Assembly: GCF_009569385.1 (NCBI RefSeq)
Contig: NZ_WBOF01000001.1
Location: forward strand, 5,713,501-5,777,500
Direction of reading: 5' to 3'
Origin: Streptomyces kaniharaensis
Lineage (GTDB): Bacteria > Actinomycetota > Actinomycetes > Streptomycetales > Streptomycetaceae
Length of the DNA: 64,000 nucleotides
Translations under genes and position numbers: made by a program
Notes under the pieces: model-generated
Database searches by the model: none
Told to the model about the DNA's origin: nothing
Seen by the model: the letters and a program-made list of their open reading frames with translations, nothing else
Shown: in pieces, positions 17,553-25,040 of the stretch
Position numbering within the stretch: position 1 is the first letter of the stretch
Layout of the letters: each line of letters opens with the position of its first letter

Positions 17553-17995
17553 GCACCGCACCCCAGCTCCTCGACGCACCGCAGGAGCCGCCGCACCGGA
17601 TGGACGAGGTGCTGGAGGTCGTCCCCGGCCTGCGCGCGGTCGCCACCCGCAACGTCCCCGGCACCCTCGCCCTGTTCGCCACGCACTTCCCGCGCTTCCC
17701 GGTCCTGCCCGGCGTCCTGATCCTCGACGACATCGCCGAGACCGCCAGGCTCGCGGCCGGCGCCGGCGCCTGGACGCTCGCCGAGGTCTCCCGGATCCGC
17801 TACCGGCGCTACGTCGAGCCGGGCGACCGGATGGTCGTCGACGTGAGGATCACCGAGGCCTCCGCGGACACGATCCGCGGCTCGGCCACCGTGACGGTCG
17901 ACGGCCGGACCGTCACCACCGTGCGCGAGCTGCGGCTCGCCCGGGTCACCGGCCGTGTCCCGGTGCTGAGCAGCCTGAGCGGGGTGAGGGCGTGA
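17549..17995 (+). CDS. FabZ-like hotdog-fold protein 2 (dehydratase subunit with His/Asp dyad)
   Basis: This 148-residue protein has a recognisable dehydratase core, THFPRFPVLPGVLILDDIAE, corresponding to FabZ GHFPxxPxxPGVLxxEAxAQ. The catalytic His is kept and the Glu position is Asp, as in FabA. It could therefore work alone with a FabA-like dyad, or share a composite site with hotdog protein 1, because active sites in this fold lie at the dimer interface. The start is a GTG at 17549 with AGGAGGA upstream and overlaps the ketosynthase 1 stop. Confidence 0.82.
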   Translation: MSTAPQLLDAPQEPPHRMDEVLEVVPGLRAVATRNVPGTLALFATHFPRFPVLPGVLILDDIAETARLAAGAGAWTLAEVSRIRYRRYVEPGDRMVVDVRITEASADTIRGSATVTVDGRTVTTVRELRLARVTGRVPVLSSLSGVRA

Positions 17996-19371
17996 AGACG
18001 CACCGGCCGAGGCGCCGCGTCGCCGTCACCGGCGTCGGGCTGCTCACCGCCCTGGGCGAGGGCCGGGCCGAAACCTGGAAGGGTCTGCTGGAGGGCCGCA
18101 GCGGCATCGGCCCGATCCGCGGCTACGACGCGTCCGCGCTGGTCACCCGGCACGCCGCCGAGCTCGACGGCTTCCGCCCCGAGCGCTACGCCGACCGCAG
18201 GTCGTTGCGGATGACCACCCGCAACGACCGCCTGGCGATCGCCGGCGCCGCCCTCGCCATGGAGGACGCCGGTCTGGGCGGCCCGACCGGAGTGGCCGGG
18301 GCCGGCTACGACCCGGAGCGCGCCGCGCTGTTCGTCGGCGGCAACAAGGAGATCTCCAACCCCGAGCACCTGCTCAGCGGCAGCCTCGCGGCCCGTGACG
18401 AGCAGGGCCGGGCCGACTTCCGCCGCCTCGGCGAACGGATGACCTCCGCCTTCCACCCGCTGTACTACGTGGAGGGCCTGCAGTCGGCCGCGCTGTTCCA
18501 CCTCTCCCACGCCCACGGCTTCAAGGGCCCCAACGCCTACTTCCACGGCACCTCCGACGCCGGTGCCGCGGCGATCGCCCGCGCCTACCGGGCGGTGCGC
18601 AGCGGCGAGTGCCACATGGCGCTGGCCGGCGGCTCGGACGACGCCGCGTCCTGGTGGAGCATGACCAGGATGGACGGCCTCGGCGTGCTCGCCACCGCCG
18701 ACCTGCCCGCCGATCGGGTGTTCCGCCCGTACGACGTCGAGCGCAGCGGTTCGGTCCTCGGCGACGGCGCGGCCTACCTGGTGCTGGAGGACCTCGACGC
18801 GGCCCGCCGCCGCGGCGCGACCGTCTACGCGGAGATCCGCGGCTCGGCCGCCACCCGGGACGGCGACGGCCTGATCACCCCCGAGCCCGACGGCGGTCCG
18901 CTCGCGGCGGCCATCGGCCGGGCGCTCGACACCGCGCGGGTGCCCGCCTCGGAGGTCTCGTACGTCGCCACGCACGGCTGTGCCACGCGGCTGGGCGACC
19001 GCAGCGAGGCCCGGGCGCTGGTCCGGGCGTTCGGGCCGCACAGCACGGCGGTGGCCAGCAGTGTCAAGCCCGCCACGGGGCACCTGGTGGCCGGCGCGGG
19101 CGCGCTCAACGTGGCCGTCTGCGCACTGGCCCTGGACACCGGCGCGGTGCCGCCCACGCTCAACCTGGACCGGCCCGACCCGGAGTGCCGCGCCCTGGAC
19201 TGGGTGCCGCGCGAGGCCCGTGAGCTGCGGCTGCGCCACACGGTGGCGATCGCCCGCGGCCTGGAGGGGCAGCAGGTGGCGCTGGTGCTGAGCGACCCGG
19301 GCCTGAGCGACGGCGGGCTGGGCGATTCGAGCCCGAGCGACCGCGGGCTGAGCGATGCGGAGCAGCGATGA
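17992..19371 (+). CDS. Cys-less ketosynthase-like protein (chain-length-factor type)
   Basis: This 459-residue ketosynthase-fold protein aligns throughout with KS1. The nucleophile position is Asp189 (HGTSDAGAAAIAR instead of TACAxGA), so it cannot carry an acyl chain on Cys. The His of THGCATRLGD and the Lys/His of VKPATGHL are retained, and the C-terminal FGGTNA loop is degenerate (GLEGQQVAL). Chain-length factors of type II synthases and aryl-polyene systems lack the Cys in the same way. It is the likely partner of ketosynthase 1. The last 20 residues are a Ser/Asp/Gly repeat (LSDGGLGDSSPSDRGLSD). It begins with a GTG overlapping the previous stop. Confidence 0.88.
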   Translation: MKTHRPRRRVAVTGVGLLTALGEGRAETWKGLLEGRSGIGPIRGYDASALVTRHAAELDGFRPERYADRRSLRMTTRNDRLAIAGAALAMEDAGLGGPTGVAGAGYDPERAALFVGGNKEISNPEHLLSGSLAARDEQGRADFRRLGERMTSAFHPLYYVEGLQSAALFHLSHAHGFKGPNAYFHGTSDAGAAAIARAYRAVRSGECHMALAGGSDDAASWWSMTRMDGLGVLATADLPADRVFRPYDVERSGSVLGDGAAYLVLEDLDAARRRGATVYAEIRGSAATRDGDGLITPEPDGGPLAAAIGRALDTARVPASEVSYVATHGCATRLGDRSEARALVRAFGPHSTAVASSVKPATGHLVAGAGALNVAVCALALDTGAVPPTLNLDRPDPECRALDWVPREARELRLRHTVAIARGLEGQQVALVLSDPGLSDGGLGDSSPSDRGLSDAEQR

Positions 19372-19589
19372 CCACCGCCGCGCAGTCCGCGAAGCGCAGG
19401 CCCCCGACTCTGAGTGACAGCCAGGCCTGGATGCCGCCCATGGAACTGGTGTTGATGGCGATCGGCTGGCAGCCGCGCGCCAACCATCCGAGGCAGCAGC
19501 AGAACGGCCGCACCGGGCAGGGCTGCCGCACAGCCGCCCGGCCACGAGCCCGCAGGACCGGGACCCGAGGAGGCCCGAGCGATGTCTGA
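19368..19589 (+). CDS. Small unknown protein between the ketosynthase genes
   Basis: A 73-codon frame starts with ATG overlapping the previous stop (ATGA) and ends eight bases inside the next gene. The codon third positions are GC-rich over the first two thirds, as expected for a real gene. The middle, DSQAWMPPMELVLMAIGWQP, is a short amphipathic or hydrophobic stretch; the rest is basic and rich in Gln, Gly and Arg. I recognise no family. It could be a small structural partner of the synthase, or merely spacer: it contains the GAGGAGG ribosome site of the fused ketosynthase gene. Confidence 0.45.
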   Translation: MTTAAQSAKRRPPTLSDSQAWMPPMELVLMAIGWQPRANHPRQQQNGRTGQGCRTAARPRARRTGTRGGPSDV

Positions 19590-22008
19590 CACGTCCACGA
19601 CCCCCGTCCACGCCGAACCCGCCCGCCCCGAACCCGCCCGCCCCATGCCTGGAGATCGCGCGCCGGGCGTCGCCATCGTCGCCACCGGCGCGATCACCTC
19701 CCAGGGTGCGGGCACGGCCGCGCTCTGGGGGGGTGCCCGCTCCGGCCGGGTCGCGATCCGGCCGGTCCAGGGCCTGCCCATGGACGGGCTCGGCACCAAG
19801 CTGGGCGGCGAGGTGACCGCCCCGCTGCGGCCGCGCGGCGCCTACCGCCGCCCGGACGACTTCCGCGAGCGGGCCGTCGACCTGGCCCTGGTCGCCGCCG
19901 AGGAGGCGATGGCGGGGCTGCCGGCCGGGCTGGTCGACCCCGACCGGTTCGGCGTGGTGCTGGGCACCTGCAACGCCGGGCTGCTCTCCGCCCGCGCGTG
20001 GCTGGCCGCCGGCGCGTCCGGCGCCGTGCCCGACCACCGCCTGCCCGCCCTGGTCACCCCGCAGGCCCTCGCCGAGGCGGTCGCCGCGGCGCTGCGGCTG
20101 CGCGGCCCGGTGCTCGCGGTCAACACCGCGTGCGCCTCCGGGGCCAACGCCATCGGCTGGGCCGCCGACCTGCTGCGTCAGGACCGGGTCGACGCGGTGC
20201 TGGCCGGCGGCAGCGACGCGCTCTCCGACGTCGTCCTCGCGGGCTTCAACTCGCTGGAATCGCTGTCGCCCGAGCCCGCCGCGCCGTACTCGGCGGACCG
20301 GCAGGGGCTCTCGCTCGGCGAGGGCAGCGGCATGGTGGTGCTGGTCCGCTCCGACCTCGCCGAGCGGCACGGGCTGACCGTGCTCGCCGAGGTCGCCGGG
20401 TACGGCCTCTCGGCGGACGGCTACCACGTGACCGCGCCGCACCCGGAGGGCCTCGGCGCGGCGGGCGCGATCCGCGCCGCGCTGGCCCACGCGGGGCTGT
20501 GCCCGGCCGACATCGGCTACATCAACGGGCACGGCACCGGCACCCCGAAGAACGACCCGGCGGAGAGCAGTGCGATCCGGCTGGCGCTCGGGAAGGAGAC
20601 GGCGGCCGGGATCCCGGTCAGCAGCACCAAGTCGGTGATCGGCCACCTGCTGGGCGCGGCCGGCGCAGCCGAGGCCATCGTGACGGCCCACGCCCTGGCC
20701 GAGCAGATCGCACCGCCGACCGCGGGCTTCAGCGCCCAGGACCCGGCCTGCCCGCTGGACTACGTACCGGGCACCGCGCGGCCCATCGCGGCCGGGGCGG
20801 CGCTGTCCAACAACTTCGCCTTCGGCGGTGCCAACGCGGCGCTGGTGCTCACCCGTCCCGCGCTGGGCCACCGCCCGCCCGCGGCGGGCCGCGAGGAGGT
20901 GGTGGTCACCGGAATCTCCGTGCTCAGTCCGGCGGGTGACGGTGTGTCAGGCGCCTGGCGTGACGTCATGGGACGGCGCGAGCCCGGTGGAGAGCTTGCC
21001 GGGGTACGGGTCGGCCGGGTCGAGCTCGACCCGGAGCCGTACCTGAACCGGCGGGCGCGGCGCCGGATGGACCGGCTCGGCGTGCTCAGCGTGGTGGCCA
21101 CGGCCAAGGCGCTGGAGGCGGCCGGCATCGAGCCGGGCGGTGAGCCGGCCCGGACCGTCGGGGTGATCTTCGGCACCGGCACCGGGCCGATGGAGGCCAT
21201 GGAGCGCTTCACGCTCCCGGTCCTCGGCGAGGGGCCGGCCGCCGCCGACCCGGCGGTCTTCCCGAACACCGTCTACAACCAGGCGGCCGGGCAGGTCGCG
21301 CTCAACCTGGGCCTGCGCGGCCCGACGTCCACCGTGTCGGTCGGTCACGCCACGGGCGCGGCCGCCATCGGCTACGCGGCCGACCTGCTGGCGGCCGGCC
21401 GGGCCGACACCCTGGTCGCCACCGCCACCGACACCCTCACCGCCCAGGTGGCGCGCGCCTACACGGCGCTCGGCGCCGCGAGCACGCGCGGCCCGAGTGG
21501 CGCCCCGGACGGGCGGTTCCTGCTCGCCGAGGGCAGCGTCGCGCTGGTGCTGGAGCGCCGCTCGGTGGCCGAGGCCCGGGGCGCGCGCATCCTCGGCACG
21601 GTGCTCGGGTACGGCATGGCCTCGGACGCCAGCCGGGCCCGTCTCTGGGACCCGCGTGGGCGCGGGCTGGAGCGGGCGATGCGCGCCGCGCTGCACGACG
21701 CCGGGCTCGGGGCGGAGGAGGTGGCCGAGATCTGGCTCTCCGCCGCGGGCCTCGACCCGGCCGACCGGGCCGAGGCGGCCGCGGTCGCCCGGCTGGCGGT
21801 GGACCCGGCGCTGCGGCTGCACGCGCCCAAGACCGTCCTCGGAGAGCCCATGGGGGTGGGCGGAGCGCTCTGCGCCGCCCTGGCGCTGCACACCGGCGAC
21901 GGCACGCCCGCGCTGGTCAACAGCTCGTCGCTGGGCGGTACCCACATCACGCTGGCGGTCCGCGCCGCGGCCGCCGGGACCACACGTACGGAAGGAGAGG
22001 GCCGGTGA
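19582..22008 (+). CDS. Fused ketosynthase / chain-length-factor-like protein
   Basis: This 808-residue protein is two ketosynthase folds in one chain. Domain 1 (about 27-425) is complete: Cys184 in VNTACASGANAIG, His317 in GHGTGTPKND, Lys350 and His355 in STKSVIGHL, and NNFAFGGANAA. Domain 2 (about 437-800) is degenerate: the Cys position is His589 (SVGHATGAAAIG), the HGTGT motif is lost and the second His is Glu (PKTVLGEPMG). This is a covalent KS-CLF pair. In most type II synthases these are separate proteins. With KS1 and its Cys-less partner, the cluster therefore has two KS pairs but one ACP. The GAGGAGG site eight bases before the ATG fixes the start. Confidence 0.92.
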   Translation: MSDTSTTPVHAEPARPEPARPMPGDRAPGVAIVATGAITSQGAGTAALWGGARSGRVAIRPVQGLPMDGLGTKLGGEVTAPLRPRGAYRRPDDFRERAVDLALVAAEEAMAGLPAGLVDPDRFGVVLGTCNAGLLSARAWLAAGASGAVPDHRLPALVTPQALAEAVAAALRLRGPVLAVNTACASGANAIGWAADLLRQDRVDAVLAGGSDALSDVVLAGFNSLESLSPEPAAPYSADRQGLSLGEGSGMVVLVRSDLAERHGLTVLAEVAGYGLSADGYHVTAPHPEGLGAAGAIRAALAHAGLCPADIGYINGHGTGTPKNDPAESSAIRLALGKETAAGIPVSSTKSVIGHLLGAAGAAEAIVTAHALAEQIAPPTAGFSAQDPACPLDYVPGTARPIAAGAALSNNFAFGGANAALVLTRPALGHRPPAAGREEVVVTGISVLSPAGDGVSGAWRDVMGRREPGGELAGVRVGRVELDPEPYLNRRARRRMDRLGVLSVVATAKALEAAGIEPGGEPARTVGVIFGTGTGPMEAMERFTLPVLGEGPAAADPAVFPNTVYNQAAGQVALNLGLRGPTSTVSVGHATGAAAIGYAADLLAAGRADTLVATATDTLTAQVARAYTALGAASTRGPSGAPDGRFLLAEGSVALVLERRSVAEARGARILGTVLGYGMASDASRARLWDPRGRGLERAMRAALHDAGLGAEEVAEIWLSAAGLDPADRAEAAAVARLAVDPALRLHAPKTVLGEPMGVGGALCAALALHTGDGTPALVNSSSLGGTHITLAVRAAAAGTTRTEGEGR

Positions 22009-22772
22009 AGCTGGCCGGACAGGTCGCCCTGGTGACGGGCGGGTCGCGGGGCATCGGTGCGGCGGTGTGCCGCGCCCTGGCGGCGGACGGGGCCGCGGTC
22101 GCGGTGAACTACCGCGCGTCCGAGGGGCCGGCCAAGGAGTTGGTCCGTGCGATCGAGCAGGCCGGCGGGCGGGCGGTGGCGATCGCCGGCGACGTCGCCG
22201 AGGCGGCCGACGCCGCGGCGATGGCCGCCCGCACCATCGATGAGCTGGGCGGGCTGGACATCCTGGTCAACAACGCCGGGATCGCCCGGGACGCGCTCAT
22301 CTACCACATGGGGATGGACGACTGGCTGGACACGATGAAGGTCAACTTCGGCGGTGTCTTCCACTGCACCAAGGCCGTGCTGCCGCACTTCATGGCCCAG
22401 GGCTCCGGGGTCGTCGTCAACGTCTCCTCGGTGATGGGCGAGCGCGGCTGGATCGGCGAGTCCAACTACGCGGCCTCCAAGGGCGCGGTCAACGCCTTCA
22501 CCCGCTGCTGCGCGATGGAGTCGGCCCGGTTCGGCATCCGGGTCAACGCGGTGCTGCCCGGCTTCTCGCCCACCGAGCTGGTGGCCGGGCTGACCGAGGG
22601 CGAGACCGGCCGGTCCATCAGGAAGCAGATCCCGATGCGCCGCTTCGGCCCGGTCGAGCAGATCGCCGAGGTGGTGCGCTTCCTGGCCGGCCCGGAGTCC
22701 GCGTACATGACCGGCGCGCTGGTCAACGTCGACGGCGGCGCGATGACCGCCCTCGGCCTCGGGCGCCCGTAA
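22005..22772 (+). CDS. 3-oxoacyl-ACP reductase (FabG-like ketoreductase)
   Basis: This 255-residue short-chain dehydrogenase has the NADPH motif TGGSRGIG (11-18), NNAG (89-92) and catalytic Ser142, Tyr155 and Lys159 (SNYAASK). The C-terminal PMRRFGPVEQIAEVVRFL and GGAMTALG match FabG. It reduces the 3-keto group on ACP-bound chains, after which a dehydratase would make the 2,3-double bond. There is no enoyl reductase gene in the cluster, so the double bonds would remain, giving a polyene. The GTG start follows GGAAGGAGAGG and overlaps the previous stop. Confidence 0.92.
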   Translation: MKLAGQVALVTGGSRGIGAAVCRALAADGAAVAVNYRASEGPAKELVRAIEQAGGRAVAIAGDVAEAADAAAMAARTIDELGGLDILVNNAGIARDALIYHMGMDDWLDTMKVNFGGVFHCTKAVLPHFMAQGSGVVVNVSSVMGERGWIGESNYAASKGAVNAFTRCCAMESARFGIRVNAVLPGFSPTELVAGLTEGETGRSIRKQIPMRRFGPVEQIAEVVRFLAGPESAYMTGALVNVDGGAMTALGLGRP

Positions 22773-22796
22773 TCCGCCCGAACCGCGGCCGAGTTG

Positions 22797-22866
22797 GTGT
22801 ATCCGGCCGGCCCGGCCGCGGATCTCTCTAGCAGTACCAGGACCGAACCGACAGTACCAGGACCGA
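22797..22866. promoter_or_regulatory. Regulatory region before the ACP gene: GTGTATCC motif and a 15-bp direct repeat
   Basis: GTGTATCC lies at 22797-22804. Downstream, CAGTACCAGGACCGA occurs twice (22832-22846 and 22852-22866), exactly 20 bases apart, close to two turns of the helix. The gap between the ketoreductase stop and the ACP start is 104 bases, the longest inside the synthase operon, so an internal promoter for the ACP and KAS III-like genes is plausible. The repeat could be a regulator site or affect the leader RNA. Confidence 0.4.
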
Positions 22867-22876
22867 TACGAAAGCG

Positions 22877-23287
22877 ATGGAACACAGCATGTCTCTCACC
22901 CACATCACCGAGGCCGTCCACACCGCCGTCGCCGACGCCCTGGGCGCGGAGCCGGAGGAGGTCGTCGACGACGCGACCCTGCTGGACGACCTGGGCGCCG
23001 AGTCGATCGACCTGCTCGACATCCTGTTCCGGCTGGAGCGCTCGCTCGGCGTCAAGATCCAGGCGGCCGAGCTGGCCGAGTACGTCCAGGGCGGCATCCC
23101 GGAGGAGGAGTTCGGCGACGAGAACGAGATCGTGACCGACCGGGCGCTCGCCCAGCTCAAGACCGTGATGCCGCAGATCGACGTCGAGGCGCTCAGTGGA
23201 CGGCTCCAGGCCACCCGGGTGATGGGCCTGTTCACGGTCGCCAACCTGGTCCAGCTGGTCGTCCACAAGTCGGCCGTGGCCGCCTGA
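22877..23287 (+). CDS. Acyl carrier protein with C-terminal extension
   Basis: This 136-residue acidic protein has the carrier motif LGAESIDLLDILFRLE, with Ser43 as the phosphopantetheine site. The first 80 residues are a normal ACP. The last 50 (about DRALAQLKTVMPQIDVEALSGRL through VANLVQLVVHK) are an added helical segment, so the protein is longer than the usual 80-90 residues. The extension may help dock with one of the two ketosynthase pairs. The start may be the ATG at 22877 or at 22889; neither has a strong ribosome site. It is the only ACP seen in the window. Confidence 0.9.
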   Translation: MEHSMSLTHITEAVHTAVADALGAEPEEVVDDATLLDDLGAESIDLLDILFRLERSLGVKIQAAELAEYVQGGIPEEEFGDENEIVTDRALAQLKTVMPQIDVEALSGRLQATRVMGLFTVANLVQLVVHKSAVAA

Positions 23288-23333
23288 GGCCGATTCCCCG
23301 TCAGCACGAGCAGCGAACCGAAGGAGCGACGGC

Positions 23334-24416
23334 GTGACCTCGATCCGCATCATCGGGACCGGTGGCTACCAGCCCGGTGATCCGATCCCCACCGAAGAGA
23401 TCACCCGCCTGGTCGGGCCGCTGCCCGACGAGGTCCTCGAAGGGCTTTCCATCGAGCGCCGGTTCTGGATGATCGACCCCAGGACCGGCGAACACCGGGA
23501 GAACAACTCGGACATGGCCCACAAGGCCGCCGTCCGGGCCCTGGCCGCGGCCGGCATCGAGGCCGGCGAGGTCGACCTCATGGTGCTCGCCACCGGTACC
23601 CCGGACTACCCGCTCCCGGCGGTGGTGAACCTGGTCCAGGAACGCCTGGGCCTGGTCGAGTGCGCCACCATGGAACTGCGTTCCGGCGGCGCGGGGGTCG
23701 TCCAGGGCCTGGAAATCGCCCGGATGTACCTCGAAGCCGGCACCCACCGCACCGCCCTGGTGATCGGCAGCGAGGCGATCTCCCCGGTGCTCGCGCCGGT
23801 CTTCCTCGGCCAGGACCCGGACCGGATCCGCATGCGCGACCGGATGCCGGTCTACATGTTCGGCGACGGAGCCGGCGCGATCGTGCTGCGCGCCGAGGAG
23901 GGCGAGGGCGGGCTCCGGCCCGGTGCCACCGCCTGCATCGGCGGCGACCGGAAGCCGGGCATCCACTCGGTGGGCGGCGGCACCCACGCCCCGATCCACC
24001 AGCAGCTCAGGGCCAGGCGGCTGGTCGACCTCCGGGTCGACGTGGTCGGCGCCGGGGACTTCACCCCGGTGATGGTGACCGAGGCGATCCACCGGACGCT
24101 GCGGCGCAGCGGCGTGGACGTGGAATCGGTGGACCTGTGCCTGGTGCCGGAGGGCAACGTCGGCTGGATGCTCGACTCCCTCCACGAGCTCGGGCTGGAC
24201 ACCACCGAGTGGAAGGCGCTCAACGGCAGGATCTTCGACAGCCTCGCCACCATGGGCGCGGTCGGATGCGCGGCCGTGCCGCTCTTCCTCGACGACGCCT
24301 GGCGGTCCGGCCGGATCCGGCCCGGCGACCGGCTGATGCTGATCGGAGTCGAGAGCACCAAGTGGATCTACGCCGGCGCGGTCGTGGACTGGACCGCCCA
24401 GGCTCCGGTGCGCTGA
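23334..24416 (+). CDS. KAS III-like protein with all three catalytic positions substituted
   Basis: This 360-residue protein has the thiolase-fold layout of FabH: N-terminal IIGTGGYQPGDPIPTEEI, the GDGAGAIVL loop and a C-terminal ACP-binding half. In alignment with FabH the nucleophile Cys is Gly119 (RSGGAGVVQGL), the His of the PHQAN motif is Glu273 (VPEGNVG) and the Asn of GNTSA is Ala309 (MGAVGCAA). A Ser is present two residues before the Cys position. Ordinary priming by acetyl-CoA condensation is therefore unlikely. It may be a structural partner, a gate, or an enzyme with different chemistry. An AAGGAG ribosome site precedes the GTG start. Confidence 0.85.
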   Translation: MTSIRIIGTGGYQPGDPIPTEEITRLVGPLPDEVLEGLSIERRFWMIDPRTGEHRENNSDMAHKAAVRALAAAGIEAGEVDLMVLATGTPDYPLPAVVNLVQERLGLVECATMELRSGGAGVVQGLEIARMYLEAGTHRTALVIGSEAISPVLAPVFLGQDPDRIRMRDRMPVYMFGDGAGAIVLRAEEGEGGLRPGATACIGGDRKPGIHSVGGGTHAPIHQQLRARRLVDLRVDVVGAGDFTPVMVTEAIHRTLRRSGVDVESVDLCLVPEGNVGWMLDSLHELGLDTTEWKALNGRIFDSLATMGAVGCAAVPLFLDDAWRSGRIRPGDRLMLIGVESTKWIYAGAVVDWTAQAPVR

Positions 24417-24964
24417 TGGCCGGCATCGTGACGGCCGGCCAGCACGGCCAGCACGGCCCGCAGGCCGGCGCCCGGAGCGGCCGAGCGGACGAGTCGTCCT
24501 TCCGGCGGGCGATGGGCACGTTCGGCACCGGGGTCGCGGTGGTCACCACCACCGGTCCCGGCGGCCCGTACGCGACCACGGTCAACTCCCTGACCTCCGT
24601 CTCCCTGGAGCCGCCGCTGCTGCTGGTGTGCCTGAAGAAAGGGGCCCGGACGGCCGCCGCGGTCTCCGCGGCCGGGGCGTTCACCGTCAGCGTCCTCAGC
24701 GCCGGCCAGGCGGGTACGGCGGCCAGGCTCGCGGCGTCGGGACGGCCGTCGGGGGAGCGGGCGCTGGAGGGCATCCCGCACCGGCCGGGGTGGCACGGCA
24801 TCCCGGTCCTGTCCGGCTCCCTCTCCCACTTCGGCTGCCGGGTCGAACGCGAGCTGCCCGGGGGAGACCACACGATCTTCCTCGGACGGGTGCACGAGCT
24901 GGGTACCGCGCCCGACGACGAGCCGCTGCTGTACTACCGCGGGCAGTTCGCCCGGCTGGGCTGA
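24416..24964 (+). CDS. Flavin reductase (HpaC/FMN-reductase-like)
   Basis: This 182-residue protein carries the flavin reductase-like domain from residue 25 on: FRRAMGTFGTGVAVVTT, ATTVNSLTSVSLEPPLLLVCL and the C-terminal LYYRGQFARLG. The family makes reduced FMN or FAD for two-component monooxygenases. No matching two-component oxygenase is present (the two flavin monooxygenases here are the one-component type), so its client is unclear. The first 25 residues are a His/Gln/Gly-rich leader. The ATG overlaps the previous stop in TGATG. Confidence 0.88.
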   Translation: MAGIVTAGQHGQHGPQAGARSGRADESSFRRAMGTFGTGVAVVTTTGPGGPYATTVNSLTSVSLEPPLLLVCLKKGARTAAAVSAAGAFTVSVLSAGQAGTAARLAASGRPSGERALEGIPHRPGWHGIPVLSGSLSHFGCRVERELPGGDHTIFLGRVHELGTAPDDEPLLYYRGQFARLG

Positions 24965-24969
24965 CCCGG

Positions 24970-25007
24970 GAGCCGGGGGCCGACCCTCCGGGGGCGGCCC
25001 CCGGCTC
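24970..25007. terminator. Strong hairpin between flavin reductase and fabD-like gene
   Basis: A perfect 13-bp GC-rich stem (24970-24982 with 24995-25007) around a 12-base loop. It may end the main synthase transcript or reduce read-through into the transacylase gene. Confidence 0.6.
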
Positions 25008-25040
25008 TCCTCTCCCACCACCCTTCACCCGAGGAGTCAG

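Noticed and set aside
17809..20871. A very long open frame on the minus strand across the ketosynthase genes, with Arg/Gly/Ala-rich translation
   Set aside because: It is antisense to genes with clear catalytic motifs. Long reverse frames are expected in such GC-rich DNA, and its composition has no domain character.
23334..24416. KAS III-like protein as the ordinary priming enzyme
   Set aside because: The nucleophile Cys, the His and the Asn are all replaced, so standard acetyl-CoA priming chemistry cannot be assigned.
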